Source of the DNA: Planctomycetota bacterium
GTDB lineage: Bacteria; Planctomycetota; E44-bin39
Direction of reading: 5' to 3'
DNA length: 39,317 nt
Assembly (NCBI GenBank): GCA_004376375.1
Contig: SOJX01000120.1
Coordinates: forward strand, 1-39,317
A model generated the notes under the pieces. The model did no database searches. It saw only the letters and a program-made list of their open reading frames with translations, and was not told the origin of the DNA. Shown piece by piece: positions 8,392-15,354 of this stretch. The position numbers and the translations under genes are program-made. Every line of letters begins with the position of its first letter. The first letter of the stretch is position 1.

Positions 8392-9375
8392 ATGGCGGAA
8401 CTATTAAGCGGCAGTAATCTCGAGCGCGTTCTGGCAGCCGGGAAATTCGCGGTGACGGCCGAGCTCGGACCGCCGATGGACTGCAACGGCGAAGTCGTGC
8501 GCGAAAAGGCCAAGATACTGAAGGGCAACGCCGACGCCTTCAACATCACCGACAACCAGACCGCGGTCGTGCGAATGTCGAGCATCGCGTCGGCGTTCAT
8601 CATCCTGCAGGAAGGGCTCGAGCCCGTGATGCAGATGACGACCCGCGACCGGAACCGGCTCGCGATACAGGCCGACATCCTTGGCGCCTGTGCGCTCGGC
8701 TGCAAGAACTGCCTCTGCATCGCGGGCGACCACCAGTCGTTTGGCGGTGCGGGAAGGCTCAAGGGCCACCCCGGCGCAAAGAACGTATACGACATCGACA
8801 CCATCCAGCTCATCTCGGCGCTGAAAGGCATGCGCGACGACGGCGTCCAGCAGGGAGGCGACCCGATCGACAAGCGCCCGCCGCTCTTCATCGGCTGCGC
8901 GTGGACGCCGATGGGCGACCCGATCGAAATCCGCCCGACGCGCCTGAAGAAAAAGGTCGACGCCGGCGCCGATTTCATCCAGACGCAGGGCGTCTACGAC
9001 GTCGAGGCCTTCAAAGAGCAGATGAAAATCGTCGTCGACATGGGCCTGCACGAGCGGACCGCCATCCTCGCCGGGATCATCGTGCCGAGAAACTTCGGTA
9101 TGCTCAAGTACATGAACAACTTTGTCTCCGGCGTCTCCGTTCCGAAGGAGCTCATGGACCGGATGAAGGCCGCGATGAAGGCCGGCGGCGACGACAAAAA
9201 ACAGAAGCGCATCAACCAGGAAGAGGAAGCCGGCAAGATTACGGTCGAGCTTATCCAGCAGTGCCGCGAGATTCCGGGAATCAAGGGCGTCCACCTCCAG
9301 GCCATCGAGTGGGAAAAGAAGATACCTGAAATCGTCGAAAAGGCGGGCCTCCTCCCGCGCCCGACCTTCGACTAG
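8392..9375 (+). CDS. metF: 5,10-methylenetetrahydrofolate reductase (MetF)
   Basis: This 327-residue flavin-dependent TIM-barrel enzyme reduces methylene-THF to methyl-THF, the last step of the methyl branch of the Wood-Ljungdahl pathway and the source of methyl groups for methionine. Diagnostic stretches are 'FAVTAELGPPMDCNG' at the start, 'DAFNITDNQTAVVRMS', 'CLCIAGDHQSFG' and 'GADFIQTQGVYD'. The ATG is preceded by a GGAGAG site. The spacer from metV (8338-8391) contains AAAGACC-word repeats but no promoter or terminator, so it stays in the operon. The pairing with MetV and a dedicated electron-transfer fusion points to catabolic or autotrophic C1 use rather than only methionine synthesis (inference). 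Confidence 0.93.
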   Translation: MAELLSGSNLERVLAAGKFAVTAELGPPMDCNGEVVREKAKILKGNADAFNITDNQTAVVRMSSIASAFIILQEGLEPVMQMTTRDRNRLAIQADILGACALGCKNCLCIAGDHQSFGGAGRLKGHPGAKNVYDIDTIQLISALKGMRDDGVQQGGDPIDKRPPLFIGCAWTPMGDPIEIRPTRLKKKVDAGADFIQTQGVYDVEAFKEQMKIVVDMGLHERTAILAGIIVPRNFGMLKYMNNFVSGVSVPKELMDRMKAAMKAGGDDKKQKRINQEEEAGKITVELIQQCREIPGIKGVHLQAIEWEKKIPEIVEKAGLLPRPTFD

Positions 9376-9418
9376 CGCGTCAAACGTCTTGCGTCGAGCG
9401 TCAAGCGTCAAAAATCTA
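9376..9418. repeat. GCGTCAAACGTC word repeat after metF
   Basis: The words GCGTCAA / GCGTCGA recur four times directly after the metF stop and before the terminator hairpin. A related series (ACGTTCGACC, ACGTTCGACG) lies at 1336-1367. Confidence 0.65.
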
Positions 9419-9420
9419 CA

Positions 9421-9456
9421 GCAAAAAAGAACGGCCTTTCGGCCGTTCTTTTTTGC
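9421..9456. terminator. perfect bidirectional Rho-independent terminator
   Basis: The 16-bp arms 9421-9436 and 9441-9456 are perfectly complementary around the loop TTTC, with the A-run and T-run built into the outer stem. It lies between metF (plus) and the ARPP-1 gene (minus), which converge here, so it can end both transcripts. Confidence 0.95.
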
Positions 9457-9479
9457 TTCCAGTTTCGGGGCTCTTGTTG

Positions 9480-10535
9480 TTATTGCTTGAAGTAATTTGA
9501 ATGCACTTCCTCGCCCCTGTAAAAACTCCTGACCCCGGCGGCGTTCGGTGAGTCTGTTTCGACCACCTCCCGCGAACCGTGGCGGTCCCTCACCCTGGTC
9601 AGTACTTTCGATTCCGGTTCTTCCGCTGCTTCAACGAACCAGTCCAGCACTTCATACTTCGAGACTTCGTCTTCGATTACCTTCTCGCAGGTCAGCGCCT
9701 CTATGACGTACGAGTTGATGAGCTTGTCCCGGTACTTTTCAAGCAGCTCCGGACTCCCGAATATGTCGCAGGAGTGGACCTCGCCGTTTATGGATACGAC
9801 GAAGCCGACTAGGTCCTCAATTTCATCGAGCTCACTTTTCAAAACCTCGGTAAAGGGCTCGACTTTCTCCTTGACTTCCTTGCTCTTATAGACCGCGCTC
9901 AGCGTGTTGGTAGCGGTCTGACATGAAAGGGCGGCCGTTGTACGGGCCACTTCCGCCCAGCCGCCCGACTGGTCCTTGTCGATCTGCGCCCTGTACCTCT
10001 GGCCCGTTTTCGCCAGGACGTTCATCGATTGAAACTTGGCGGGATCATTCGGGTTGAACCTCCGCCCGTTTGCGGCCGACCATCTGTTCTTCTCCACGCA
10101 GAACGTGCTGAGTCCCATCTGGGTCTTGGGGGGAACTATGGTATTCTGCGCCACGATTCTGTCCTGCTTTCCGCCTGCGATTATCTCACCGCCCATGAGG
10201 TAAAGCGGCTTGTCTGATTTGTTGCAGATGCAGAGCTCGCTTACCTGGGCGTTTTCCTTCTCGGCGATTTCAACGAGTTTTTCCTTCATCCCCTCGTCGA
10301 GCGTCACGAAGTCGGCCGTATCGCTCGCCTCGTATGCGCATATTGGAAATATCGTCAGGTTGAGATGCCTGATGGGCTCCTCGAGGTAGAAGTTCCCTTC
10401 CACGTCGAGGTCCGACAGGAATTCGTCACCCGAGGGGGATAAGAAAATCGAATAGAAAAAAAACAAACCGACCAGCATCACTGAGGCAATTGCCAGGTAT
10501 TTTCTCTGCCTGTTCCACTTCGCGATCCACTCCAT
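9480..10535 (-). CDS. membrane-anchored ARPP-1 domain protein
   Basis: This 351-residue protein starts with a basic segment and one membrane helix at about residues 13-31, so the bulk probably faces the outside. The rest resembles the ARPP-1 domain: 'NLTIFPI', 'DFVTLDEGMKEKLVEIAE' and 'LYLMGGEIIAGGKQDRIVAQNTIVPP', then a Cys in 'STFCVEKNRWS'. That domain was named from gene neighbourhoods and has no settled function. The ATG has a good AAGGAG site 7 bp upstream. An extended -10 promoter at 10608-10616 serves it. It stands alone between two terminated or divergent units, so context gives no role. The domain assignment is by pattern and fairly sure; everything further would be guesswork. Confidence 0.75.
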   Translation of the reverse strand: MEWIAKWNRQRKYLAIASVMLVGLFFFYSIFLSPSGDEFLSDLDVEGNFYLEEPIRHLNLTIFPICAYEASDTADFVTLDEGMKEKLVEIAEKENAQVSELCICNKSDKPLYLMGGEIIAGGKQDRIVAQNTIVPPKTQMGLSTFCVEKNRWSAANGRRFNPNDPAKFQSMNVLAKTGQRYRAQIDKDQSGGWAEVARTTAALSCQTATNTLSAVYKSKEVKEKVEPFTEVLKSELDEIEDLVGFVVSINGEVHSCDIFGSPELLEKYRDKLINSYVIEALTCEKVIEDEVSKYEVLDWFVEAAEEPESKVLTRVRDRHGSREVVETDSPNAAGVRSFYRGEEVHSNYFKQ

Positions 10536-10607
10536 GACATACTCCTTCCAGAAACTTAAAAATGATTTACGTGGAGGACAATTGACACTTCGTGGCTGGC
10601 TGCCATT

Positions 10608-10616
10608 ATTATACCA
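10608..10616 (-). promoter_or_regulatory. extended -10 promoter for the ARPP-1 gene
   Basis: On the minus strand TGG-TATAAT is read from 10616 to 10608, an extended -10 (TGnTATAAT). No good -35 hexamer is seen, as is usual for this promoter type. Confidence 0.5.
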
Positions 10617-10699
10617 CGGAACCCGGTTTTTGCCGAAAAATCTTGATATATTCTCGGGAAATTACCCGCACCCTTGTTCCGGTCTCCTGTAATATTTTC

Positions 10700-10728
10700 T
10701 TGACAGAATTCGAGTTATGTATTATCAT
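10700..10728 (+). promoter_or_regulatory. sigma70 promoter of the thrS-infC-rpmI-rplT-pheST operon
   Basis: TTGACA (10700-10705), a 17-bp spacer and TATCAT (10723-10728) give a near-consensus promoter. It predicts a leader of about 100 nt before the thrS ATG at 10838, which excludes the longer in-frame N-terminal extension that would begin upstream at 10592. Confidence 0.8.
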
Positions 10729-10752
10729 TCGAGGTTCCGATGGGAAGAAAAA

Positions 10753-10824
10753 GTCCATCCGGAAGGGCTTGGTGCGGGATTGTGTCTTTACGCCGCGCAG
10801 ACAAGGTGTTTTTTCCGGATGGAC
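10753..10824 (+). promoter_or_regulatory. thrS leader hairpin (12-bp inverted repeat)
   Basis: GTCCATCCGGAA at 10753-10764 is perfectly complementary to 10813-10824, with 48 nt between. The 3' arm ends 13 nt before the thrS ATG and touches the CAGGG ribosome site at 10826-10830. Translational autocontrol of thrS by a leader operator is known in E. coli; that this stem does the same is inference. No T-box motif is seen. Confidence 0.55.
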
Positions 10825-10837
10825 GCAGGGAAAAAAT

Positions 10838-12751
10838 ATGGTTTCTATTACGTTTCCGGACGGTGACACGAAGACTTACGACGACGGCGTGACGCCGATT
10901 GCCGTCGCGAAGTCTATTTCGTCGAAGCTGGCCGAGCGCTCGATCGCCGCTAGGCTGAACGGCGACCTCGTCGACCTCACCCGCGCGATTGAGAGCGACG
11001 CATCAATTGAGTTGGTGACAAAGGACCACGAGGACGCGTTCGAAGTCCTGCGCCACTCGACCAGCCACGTGATGGCGGAGGCCGTGCAGGAGCTCTGGCC
11101 CGACACGAAGCTCGCAATCGGCCCCTCGATTGCGGACGGGTTTTACTACGATTTCGACAAGGCCGAGCCGTTCGTCGAGGAAGACCTGGCGAAGATTGAA
11201 AAGAAGATGCGCGAGATTATAAAGCGGAACGAGAAGTTCGTCCGCGAAGACGTCCCGCGCGCCGAGGTGATAAAACAGTTCAAAGCCGACGGCGACAAGT
11301 ACAAGCTCGAGCTTGCCGAAGACCTTGCCGACGATACTGTCTCGCTTTACAGGAACGGAAGTTTCACCGACCTGTGCCGCGGCCCGCACCTGCCGTCGAC
11401 CGGCAAGGTGGCCGCGTTCAAGCTGCTCAAGTTCGCCGGCGCGTACTGGCGAGGCGACGAGAAACGAGAACAGCTTCAGAGGATTTACGGAACCGCGTTC
11501 TTTGACGAAAAAGACCTGCAGGAGTATCTTGAAAAGCTCGAGGAAGCGGAGAAGCGCGACCACCGCAAGCTCGGAAAGCAGCTCGACCTTTATTCGACCG
11601 ATTACGAGATAGGCGCGGGCCTGATCCTCTGGCACCCGAAGGGCTCGATGATACGGCACCTCGTCGAGGAGTTCTGGCGCGAGGAGCATTTCAAGCACGG
11701 GTACGACATCGTCTACACGCCGCATATCGCGAGCGAAAGGATTTACGAGAAGTCCGGCCATCTCGAAAAGTTCAGCGAGATGCTTTACTCGCCGATGGAT
11801 ATCGACGGGCAGCTTTACCGCGTGAAGCCGATGAACTGCCCCGCACATATAAAGATGTACAAGACCCGCAAGCGTTCGTACAGGGAGCTGCCGCTGCGCT
11901 GGTGCGAGCTCGGGACCGTCTACCGCTACGAGCGCTCGGGCGTGCTTCACGGCATGCTCCGCGTGCGCGGCTTCACCCAGGACGACGCGCACATCTTCTG
12001 CACGCCGGAGCAACTCGAAGATGAGATCGTAGCCGTATATGAACTGGCGGATTATCTGCTGACCGCATACGGCTATACGTTTAACGTATACCTTGCGACG
12101 AAGCCGGAGAAGTACATCGGCTCGGACGAGAACTGGGAGATGGCGACGAACGCGCTCCGCGGTGCGCTGGAGCGCCTCGGCATCGAGTATACGGTCGACC
12201 CGGGCGAGGGCGTTTATTACGGGCCGAAGGTGGATATCAAGCTGGTCGATGCGCTCGGACGCGAGTGGCAGGGGCCGACGAACCAGGTCGATTTCAACCT
12301 GCCCGAGCGGTTCGACGTCAACTACGTGGCCAGCGACAACACCGAGAAGCGCGTCGTGATGGTTCACCGGACGGTCCTTGGCTCGATGGAGCGTTTCGTC
12401 GGCGGGCTTATCGAGCACTACGCGGGCGCGTTTCCGCTCTGGCTTTCGCCCGAGCAGATACGCGTTATACCCATAACCGATTCTCACCTCGAGTACGCGC
12501 GGGAAGTGGAGGCCGCGTTCAGGGCGGCGGGCCTGCGGATTACGGTCGACGCGAGGAACGAGAAAACGGGCCGCAAGATTCGCGACGGCGCCGTGGAAAA
12601 GATCCCGTACATGGCCGTCGTTGGAGATAAAGAAATCGGGGACAGGACGGTAGCGCTCCGCATCCGCGGAAAGGGAGACCTCGGACCGGTCGGCCTCGAG
12701 GACGCCGTCAGGAGACTCGCGGAAGAGAGCGCCGCAAAAGTTATTTTTTAG
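10838..12751 (+). CDS. thrS: threonyl-tRNA synthetase
   Basis: This 637-residue class II synthetase charges tRNA-Thr in the cytosol. Domains in order: TGS (about 1-65, 'VSITFPDGDTKTYDDG'), the editing domain with 'HSTSHVMAEAV' and 'CRGPHLPSTG', the catalytic core with the zinc cysteine in 'MNCPAH', motif 2 'RYERSGVLHGMLRVRGFTQDD', motif 3 'GSMERFVGGLIEHY', and an anticodon-binding domain from about 540. Length is normal. The ATG at 10838 follows CAGGG by 7 nt and begins exactly at the TGS domain. Its stop codon TAG overlaps the infC ribosome site, so the two are translationally close. It heads the classic thrS-infC-rpmI-rplT-pheS-pheT operon. Confidence 0.98.
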   Translation: MVSITFPDGDTKTYDDGVTPIAVAKSISSKLAERSIAARLNGDLVDLTRAIESDASIELVTKDHEDAFEVLRHSTSHVMAEAVQELWPDTKLAIGPSIADGFYYDFDKAEPFVEEDLAKIEKKMREIIKRNEKFVREDVPRAEVIKQFKADGDKYKLELAEDLADDTVSLYRNGSFTDLCRGPHLPSTGKVAAFKLLKFAGAYWRGDEKREQLQRIYGTAFFDEKDLQEYLEKLEEAEKRDHRKLGKQLDLYSTDYEIGAGLILWHPKGSMIRHLVEEFWREEHFKHGYDIVYTPHIASERIYEKSGHLEKFSEMLYSPMDIDGQLYRVKPMNCPAHIKMYKTRKRSYRELPLRWCELGTVYRYERSGVLHGMLRVRGFTQDDAHIFCTPEQLEDEIVAVYELADYLLTAYGYTFNVYLATKPEKYIGSDENWEMATNALRGALERLGIEYTVDPGEGVYYGPKVDIKLVDALGREWQGPTNQVDFNLPERFDVNYVASDNTEKRVVMVHRTVLGSMERFVGGLIEHYAGAFPLWLSPEQIRVIPITDSHLEYAREVEAAFRAAGLRITVDARNEKTGRKIRDGAVEKIPYMAVVGDKEIGDRTVALRIRGKGDLGPVGLEDAVRRLAEESAAKVIF

Positions 12752-12763
12752 GAGGGTACCAGT

Positions 12764-13270
12764 ATCGTTTCAAAAAAACAGTTGCGGGTAAACGAAAAGA
12801 TTCACACCCCGTCGGTCCGGTTGATTAATGAGAACGGGGACCAGGTCGGGATTATTCCGACCGAGAAAGCTCTGGAGATGGCGCAGACCGTCGAACTTGA
12901 CCTGGTCGAGGTGGCGCCGGAGGCGAACCCGCCCGTCTGCCGGATAATGGACTATGGAAAATACAAGTACCGGCAGAAAAAACGGAGCCAGCAGAGGGCC
13001 ACGCACCGCCAGCAGCTCAAGATGCTGCGGGTGAGGCCGAAGACCGAAGAGCATGATCTCCTGGTAAAGGTCCGCAAGGCGCGCGAGTTCATTGAAAAGG
13101 GACACAGAGTTACGATCACCGTACAGTTCAAGGGGCGCGAGATGCAGCACCGCGAATACGGGACCAGGCAACTGACGCGTTTTATGACCGAACTGGAAGA
13201 CATCGCCAAGGTCGAATCGGAGCCGAAGATGGAAGGGCGGCGGATCGAAATGACGTTTGCGCCGAAATAG
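12764..13270 (+). CDS. infC: translation initiation factor IF-3, predicted AUC start codon
   Basis: IF-3 binds the 30S subunit and controls start-codon fidelity. The body 'LRVNEKI..VRLINENGDQVGIIPTEKAL', the lysine-rich linker and the C-terminal 'VTITVQFKGREMQHREYG' are typical. No ATG or GTG fits. A perfect AGGAGGG (12750-12756) is followed 7 nt later by ATC GTT TCA AAA AAA CAG TTG CGG, giving N-terminus (M)VSKKQLRVNEKI, which matches family N-termini and 168 residues. The TTG at 12782 is 25 nt from that site and would remove the normal N-terminus. Rare AUU/AUC starts are known for infC (E. coli AUU, Myxococcus AUC) and underlie IF-3 autorepression. The start is inferred but well supported. 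Confidence 0.9.
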   Translation: MVSKKQLRVNEKIHTPSVRLINENGDQVGIIPTEKALEMAQTVELDLVEVAPEANPPVCRIMDYGKYKYRQKKRSQQRATHRQQLKMLRVRPKTEEHDLLVKVRKAREFIEKGHRVTITVQFKGREMQHREYGTRQLTRFMTELEDIAKVESEPKMEGRRIEMTFAPK

Positions 13271-13380
13271 CGGTTAGCCGTTAGTGGTTAGTCGTTTGTG
13301 GTTAGTCGTTTGTGGTTTGTCGTTTGTGGTTTGTCGTGTGTGGTTATTAAATCTATGACACTCACGACACACGACAAACG
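13271..13380. repeat. GTTTGTCGTGTGT word repeat with 13-bp inverted repeat in the infC-rpmI spacer
   Basis: Words of the type GGTTAGTCGTTTGTGG are repeated from 13271, then inverted. The 13-bp arm 13329-13341 is perfectly complementary to 13367-13379, with a 25-nt loop. Related GTTAGTGGTTGGTCG / CAACTAACGACTAAC words lie between the two tRNA genes at 28561-28645. Confidence 0.85.
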
Positions 13381-13393
13381 ACACACGACATTT

Positions 13394-13422
13394 TATCGGC
13401 CGCGCCTCAGCGGCGTTGATTT
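13394..13422. repeat. CGGCCGCGCCTCAGCGGCGTTGATT element, extra copy
   Basis: A 25-bp block starting at 13396 is identical to the copy at 4679-4703, about 9 kb away in an unrelated spacer. It is part of the TTTAGCGGC hairpin family. Confidence 0.85.
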
Positions 13423-13480
13423 TGTGGTAATCCTGAGTTTTGTGATTGCCGATAAACGATAATACGTTACGGAGTTTCAG

Positions 13481-13675
13481 ATGCCGAAGATGAAGACAAA
13501 AAAGGCGCTTACGAAACGCTTCCGCCTTACGAAAAAAGGCAAGGTGAAGCGCACGAGGGCGAACCGCGGACATCTCATGTCCGGGACGCCGGGCAAGGTG
13601 CGCCGCCGCCTGCGAAAGGCCCGGCTGTGCTCGCGGGCGGACGTGAAGCGAATAAGGAAAGCGCTCGGAGGATAA
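13481..13675 (+). CDS. rpmI: 50S ribosomal protein L35
   Basis: This 64-residue, strongly basic protein of the large ribosomal subunit starts 'MPKMKTKKALTKRFR' and contains 'GHLMSGTPGKVRRRLRKA', as L35 proteins do. An ACGGAG site precedes the ATG. It sits in the standard infC-rpmI-rplT order, but the spacers on both sides are unusually long (210 and 167 bp) and filled with repeats, so it may be less tightly coupled to its neighbours than usual. Confidence 0.96.
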   Translation: MPKMKTKKALTKRFRLTKKGKVKRTRANRGHLMSGTPGKVRRRLRKARLCSRADVKRIRKALGG

Positions 13676-13678
13676 TTC

Positions 13679-13756
13679 AATTTCGGATTGCGGATTTCAG
13701 ATTGCGGATTGGAATTTTCCTTAATCCGAAATCCGAAATCTGCAATCCGCAATCGC
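13679..13756. repeat. CGGATTGCGGATTTCAG inverted repeat hairpin in the rpmI-rplT spacer
   Basis: Arms 13686-13703 and 13737-13754 pair at 17 of 18 positions, with further pairing inward. Both arms are built from the words GGATTGC and GGATTTC and their complements (ATCCGAAATC). The minus strand translates as a run of 'RIADFGFRI' / 'NPQSEIRNPK' type peptides, a familiar artefact of this repeat class in several bacterial lineages. Confidence 0.9.
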
Positions 13757-13842
13757 CACGGCGTCCGTGGGTTCCAAGCGTGCACCTGTTGCACCTCCCG
13801 GGCAGTCGAAACCGCCGTGCAACGCGGCAAAGGAATGAAATC

Positions 13843-14196
13843 ATGCCAAGGACCAAGGGCTCGGTAGCTCGACACCGCAAGAAAAAGCGCATCATGAAAG
13901 CCGCGAAAGGCTATCGCGGCGGCCGCTCAAAACTCCTTAGAACCGCAAAAGAATCGAACAAGCGCGCGATGCGTTTCGCCTACATCGGCAGGAAGCTGAA
14001 GAAGCGCGACTTCCGCCGCCTCTGGATTACGCGCATCAGCGCGGCCTGCCGCGCGGAAGGGATGTCATACTCGCGATTTATCAACGGCCTCAAAAAGGCC
14101 GGCATTGCGCTTGACCGGAAGGCGCTCTCCGAGGTCGCTATCTACGACGCGAAGGCGTTTTCCGACCTCGTGCAGCTCGCAAAACAGGCGCAATAA
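13843..14196 (+). CDS. rplT: 50S ribosomal protein L20
   Basis: L20 (117 residues) binds 23S rRNA early in large-subunit assembly and in many bacteria represses its own operon. The sequence 'MPRTKGSVARHRKKKRIMKAAKGYRGGRSKL' and 'LWITRISAACRAEGMSYSRFI' is typical and the length is normal. ATG 13843 has an AAAGGA site 9 nt upstream. The frame is open further upstream through the repeat hairpin, but that extension is repeat-derived peptide and not part of L20. Confidence 0.97.
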   Translation: MPRTKGSVARHRKKKRIMKAAKGYRGGRSKLLRTAKESNKRAMRFAYIGRKLKKRDFRRLWITRISAACRAEGMSYSRFINGLKKAGIALDRKALSEVAIYDAKAFSDLVQLAKQAQ

Positions 14197-14239
14197 ATCG
14201 CGAGACCCGAATCCTGAAGAAGTTGAGAATGATAAGCAA

Positions 14240-14288
14240 GGGCGGGTTTCCGCGCAGCCGGTACAAGCGGCAATGCGCAAACCCGCCC
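14240..14288 (+). promoter_or_regulatory. hairpin between rplT and pheS (attenuator candidate)
   Basis: GGGCGGGTTT (14240-14249) pairs with 14279-14288, and GCGCA (14252-14256) pairs with 14274-14278, making a long interrupted stem. The following GTGTTTTC is a weak T-run. It could attenuate transcription into pheST or simply protect the rplT mRNA end; a regulatory role is inference. Confidence 0.45.
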
Positions 14289-14322
14289 GTGTTTTCATAA
14301 GGCTCGAGGAAGGAAGCTTTCA

Positions 14323-15342
14323 ATGCTTGACGAGCTCGAAACAGTAAGGAAGACCGCGCTTGAAGAGGTCGCGGCCGCCGGTGACGCCGCCGTCCTTGAC
14401 AAGGTGGAAGTCAGGTACCTCGGCCGCTCCGGTGAGATTACGCAGATGCTCAAGTCCATCGGCAAGCTGCCCGCCGAGGAGCGCCCCGCGTTCGGAAAGC
14501 GGGCCAACGAGGTAAAGAGCGAGGTCGCGGAAGCGGTCGAGGCGCGCGGGCGCGAGCTTATGCGCGCGTCGCTCGAATCCGACCTGGATTCGTTTTACGA
14601 CACGACCCTCCCGGGCACGAACCGCCGCCCGCTCGGAAATATCCACCCGCTCATGCAGGTGCGCGAGACTATCGAAGACCTGTTCACCTCGATGGGTTTC
14701 ATTATCGCGGAAGGGCCGGAAATCGAGACCGACTACTACAACTTCGAGGCCCTCAACATTCCCGACGACCACCCGGCCAAGGACATAATGGACACGTTCT
14801 GGCTCACGGACGGCAACCTGCTTCGGACGCATACCTCGCCCGTGCAGGTCCGCGCGATGGAAAAGTACGGCGTTCCGATCCGCTGCATCGCGCCGGGTCG
14901 GGTGTTCAGGTACGAGGCGCTCGACGCCTCCCACGAGCACACGTTCGACCAGTGCGAAGGGCTGATGGTCGAAGAGGGGATATCGGTCGCGCATCTCATT
15001 TACTTTATGAAAGAACTCCTGCGCGGCGTGTTCGAGCGGGACGTGAAAATCAGGCTGCGTCCCGGCTACTTCCCGTTCGTCGAGCCCGGCTTCGAGCTGG
15101 ACATGCACTGCATGCTGTGCGAGGGCAAGGGTTGCCCCGTCTGCAAGCAGTCGGGCTGGGTCGAGATGCTTCCCTGCGGGCTGGTGCACCCGAACGTATT
15201 GAAGTACTGCAAAGTCGACCCGTCCGTTTATTCCGGTTTCGCGTTCGGGCTCGGGCTCACGCGTCTTGTCATGCAGAAATACGGGATCGAGGACATCCGG
15301 CTGATGTGCGCGGGCGATCTGAGGTTCCTGCAGCAATTCTAA
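14323..15342 (+). CDS. pheS: phenylalanyl-tRNA synthetase alpha subunit
   Basis: This 339-residue catalytic subunit of the alpha2beta2 enzyme charges tRNA-Phe. The N-terminal coiled-coil arm (about 1-90) is followed by the class II core: 'RTHTSPVQVRAM', 'PGRVFRYEALDASHEHTFDQCEG' (motif 2) and 'GFAFGLGLTRLVMQKYGI' (motif 3). A CEGKGCPVC cysteine insert near 267-275 is seen in many bacterial PheS. An AGGAAG site precedes the ATG. pheT starts 12 bp after its stop. Confidence 0.98.
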   Translation: MLDELETVRKTALEEVAAAGDAAVLDKVEVRYLGRSGEITQMLKSIGKLPAEERPAFGKRANEVKSEVAEAVEARGRELMRASLESDLDSFYDTTLPGTNRRPLGNIHPLMQVRETIEDLFTSMGFIIAEGPEIETDYYNFEALNIPDDHPAKDIMDTFWLTDGNLLRTHTSPVQVRAMEKYGVPIRCIAPGRVFRYEALDASHEHTFDQCEGLMVEEGISVAHLIYFMKELLRGVFERDVKIRLRPGYFPFVEPGFELDMHCMLCEGKGCPVCKQSGWVEMLPCGLVHPNVLKYCKVDPSVYSGFAFGLGLTRLVMQKYGIEDIRLMCAGDLRFLQQF

Positions 15343-15354
15343 ACAGGTGCTCCT

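Noticed and set aside
10592..10837. An 82-residue N-terminal extension of ThrRS in frame
   Set aside because: It would begin upstream of a near-consensus promoter at 10700-10728 and is not like any ThrRS N-terminus; the TGS domain starts exactly at ATG 10838.
10735..10838. T-box riboswitch in front of thrS
   Set aside because: No T-box consensus, specifier loop or antiterminator/terminator pair is visible, and the leader is too short.
11003..12487. Long minus-strand frame (494 codons) inside thrS
   Set aside because: It is the mirror of a clearly coding thrS in GC-rich codons; its product is Arg/Val/Leu-rich with no family features. The same applies to long antisense frames in the M20 (3364-4623), metVF (6607-8367), metF (8404-9411), pheT (16039-17673) and aprA (30287-31567) genes.
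13477..13875. Minus-strand protein with 'RIADFGFRI' and 'NPQSEIRNPK' strings
   Set aside because: It is a translation of the word-repeat hairpin in the rpmI-rplT spacer plus antisense of rpmI; a well-known false gene type.
14229..14300. Classic Phe attenuator leader peptide for pheST
   Set aside because: Only two of 23 codons are Phe and they are not adjacent; a stalling peptide would need a Phe run. The hairpin alone is kept as a weak candidate.
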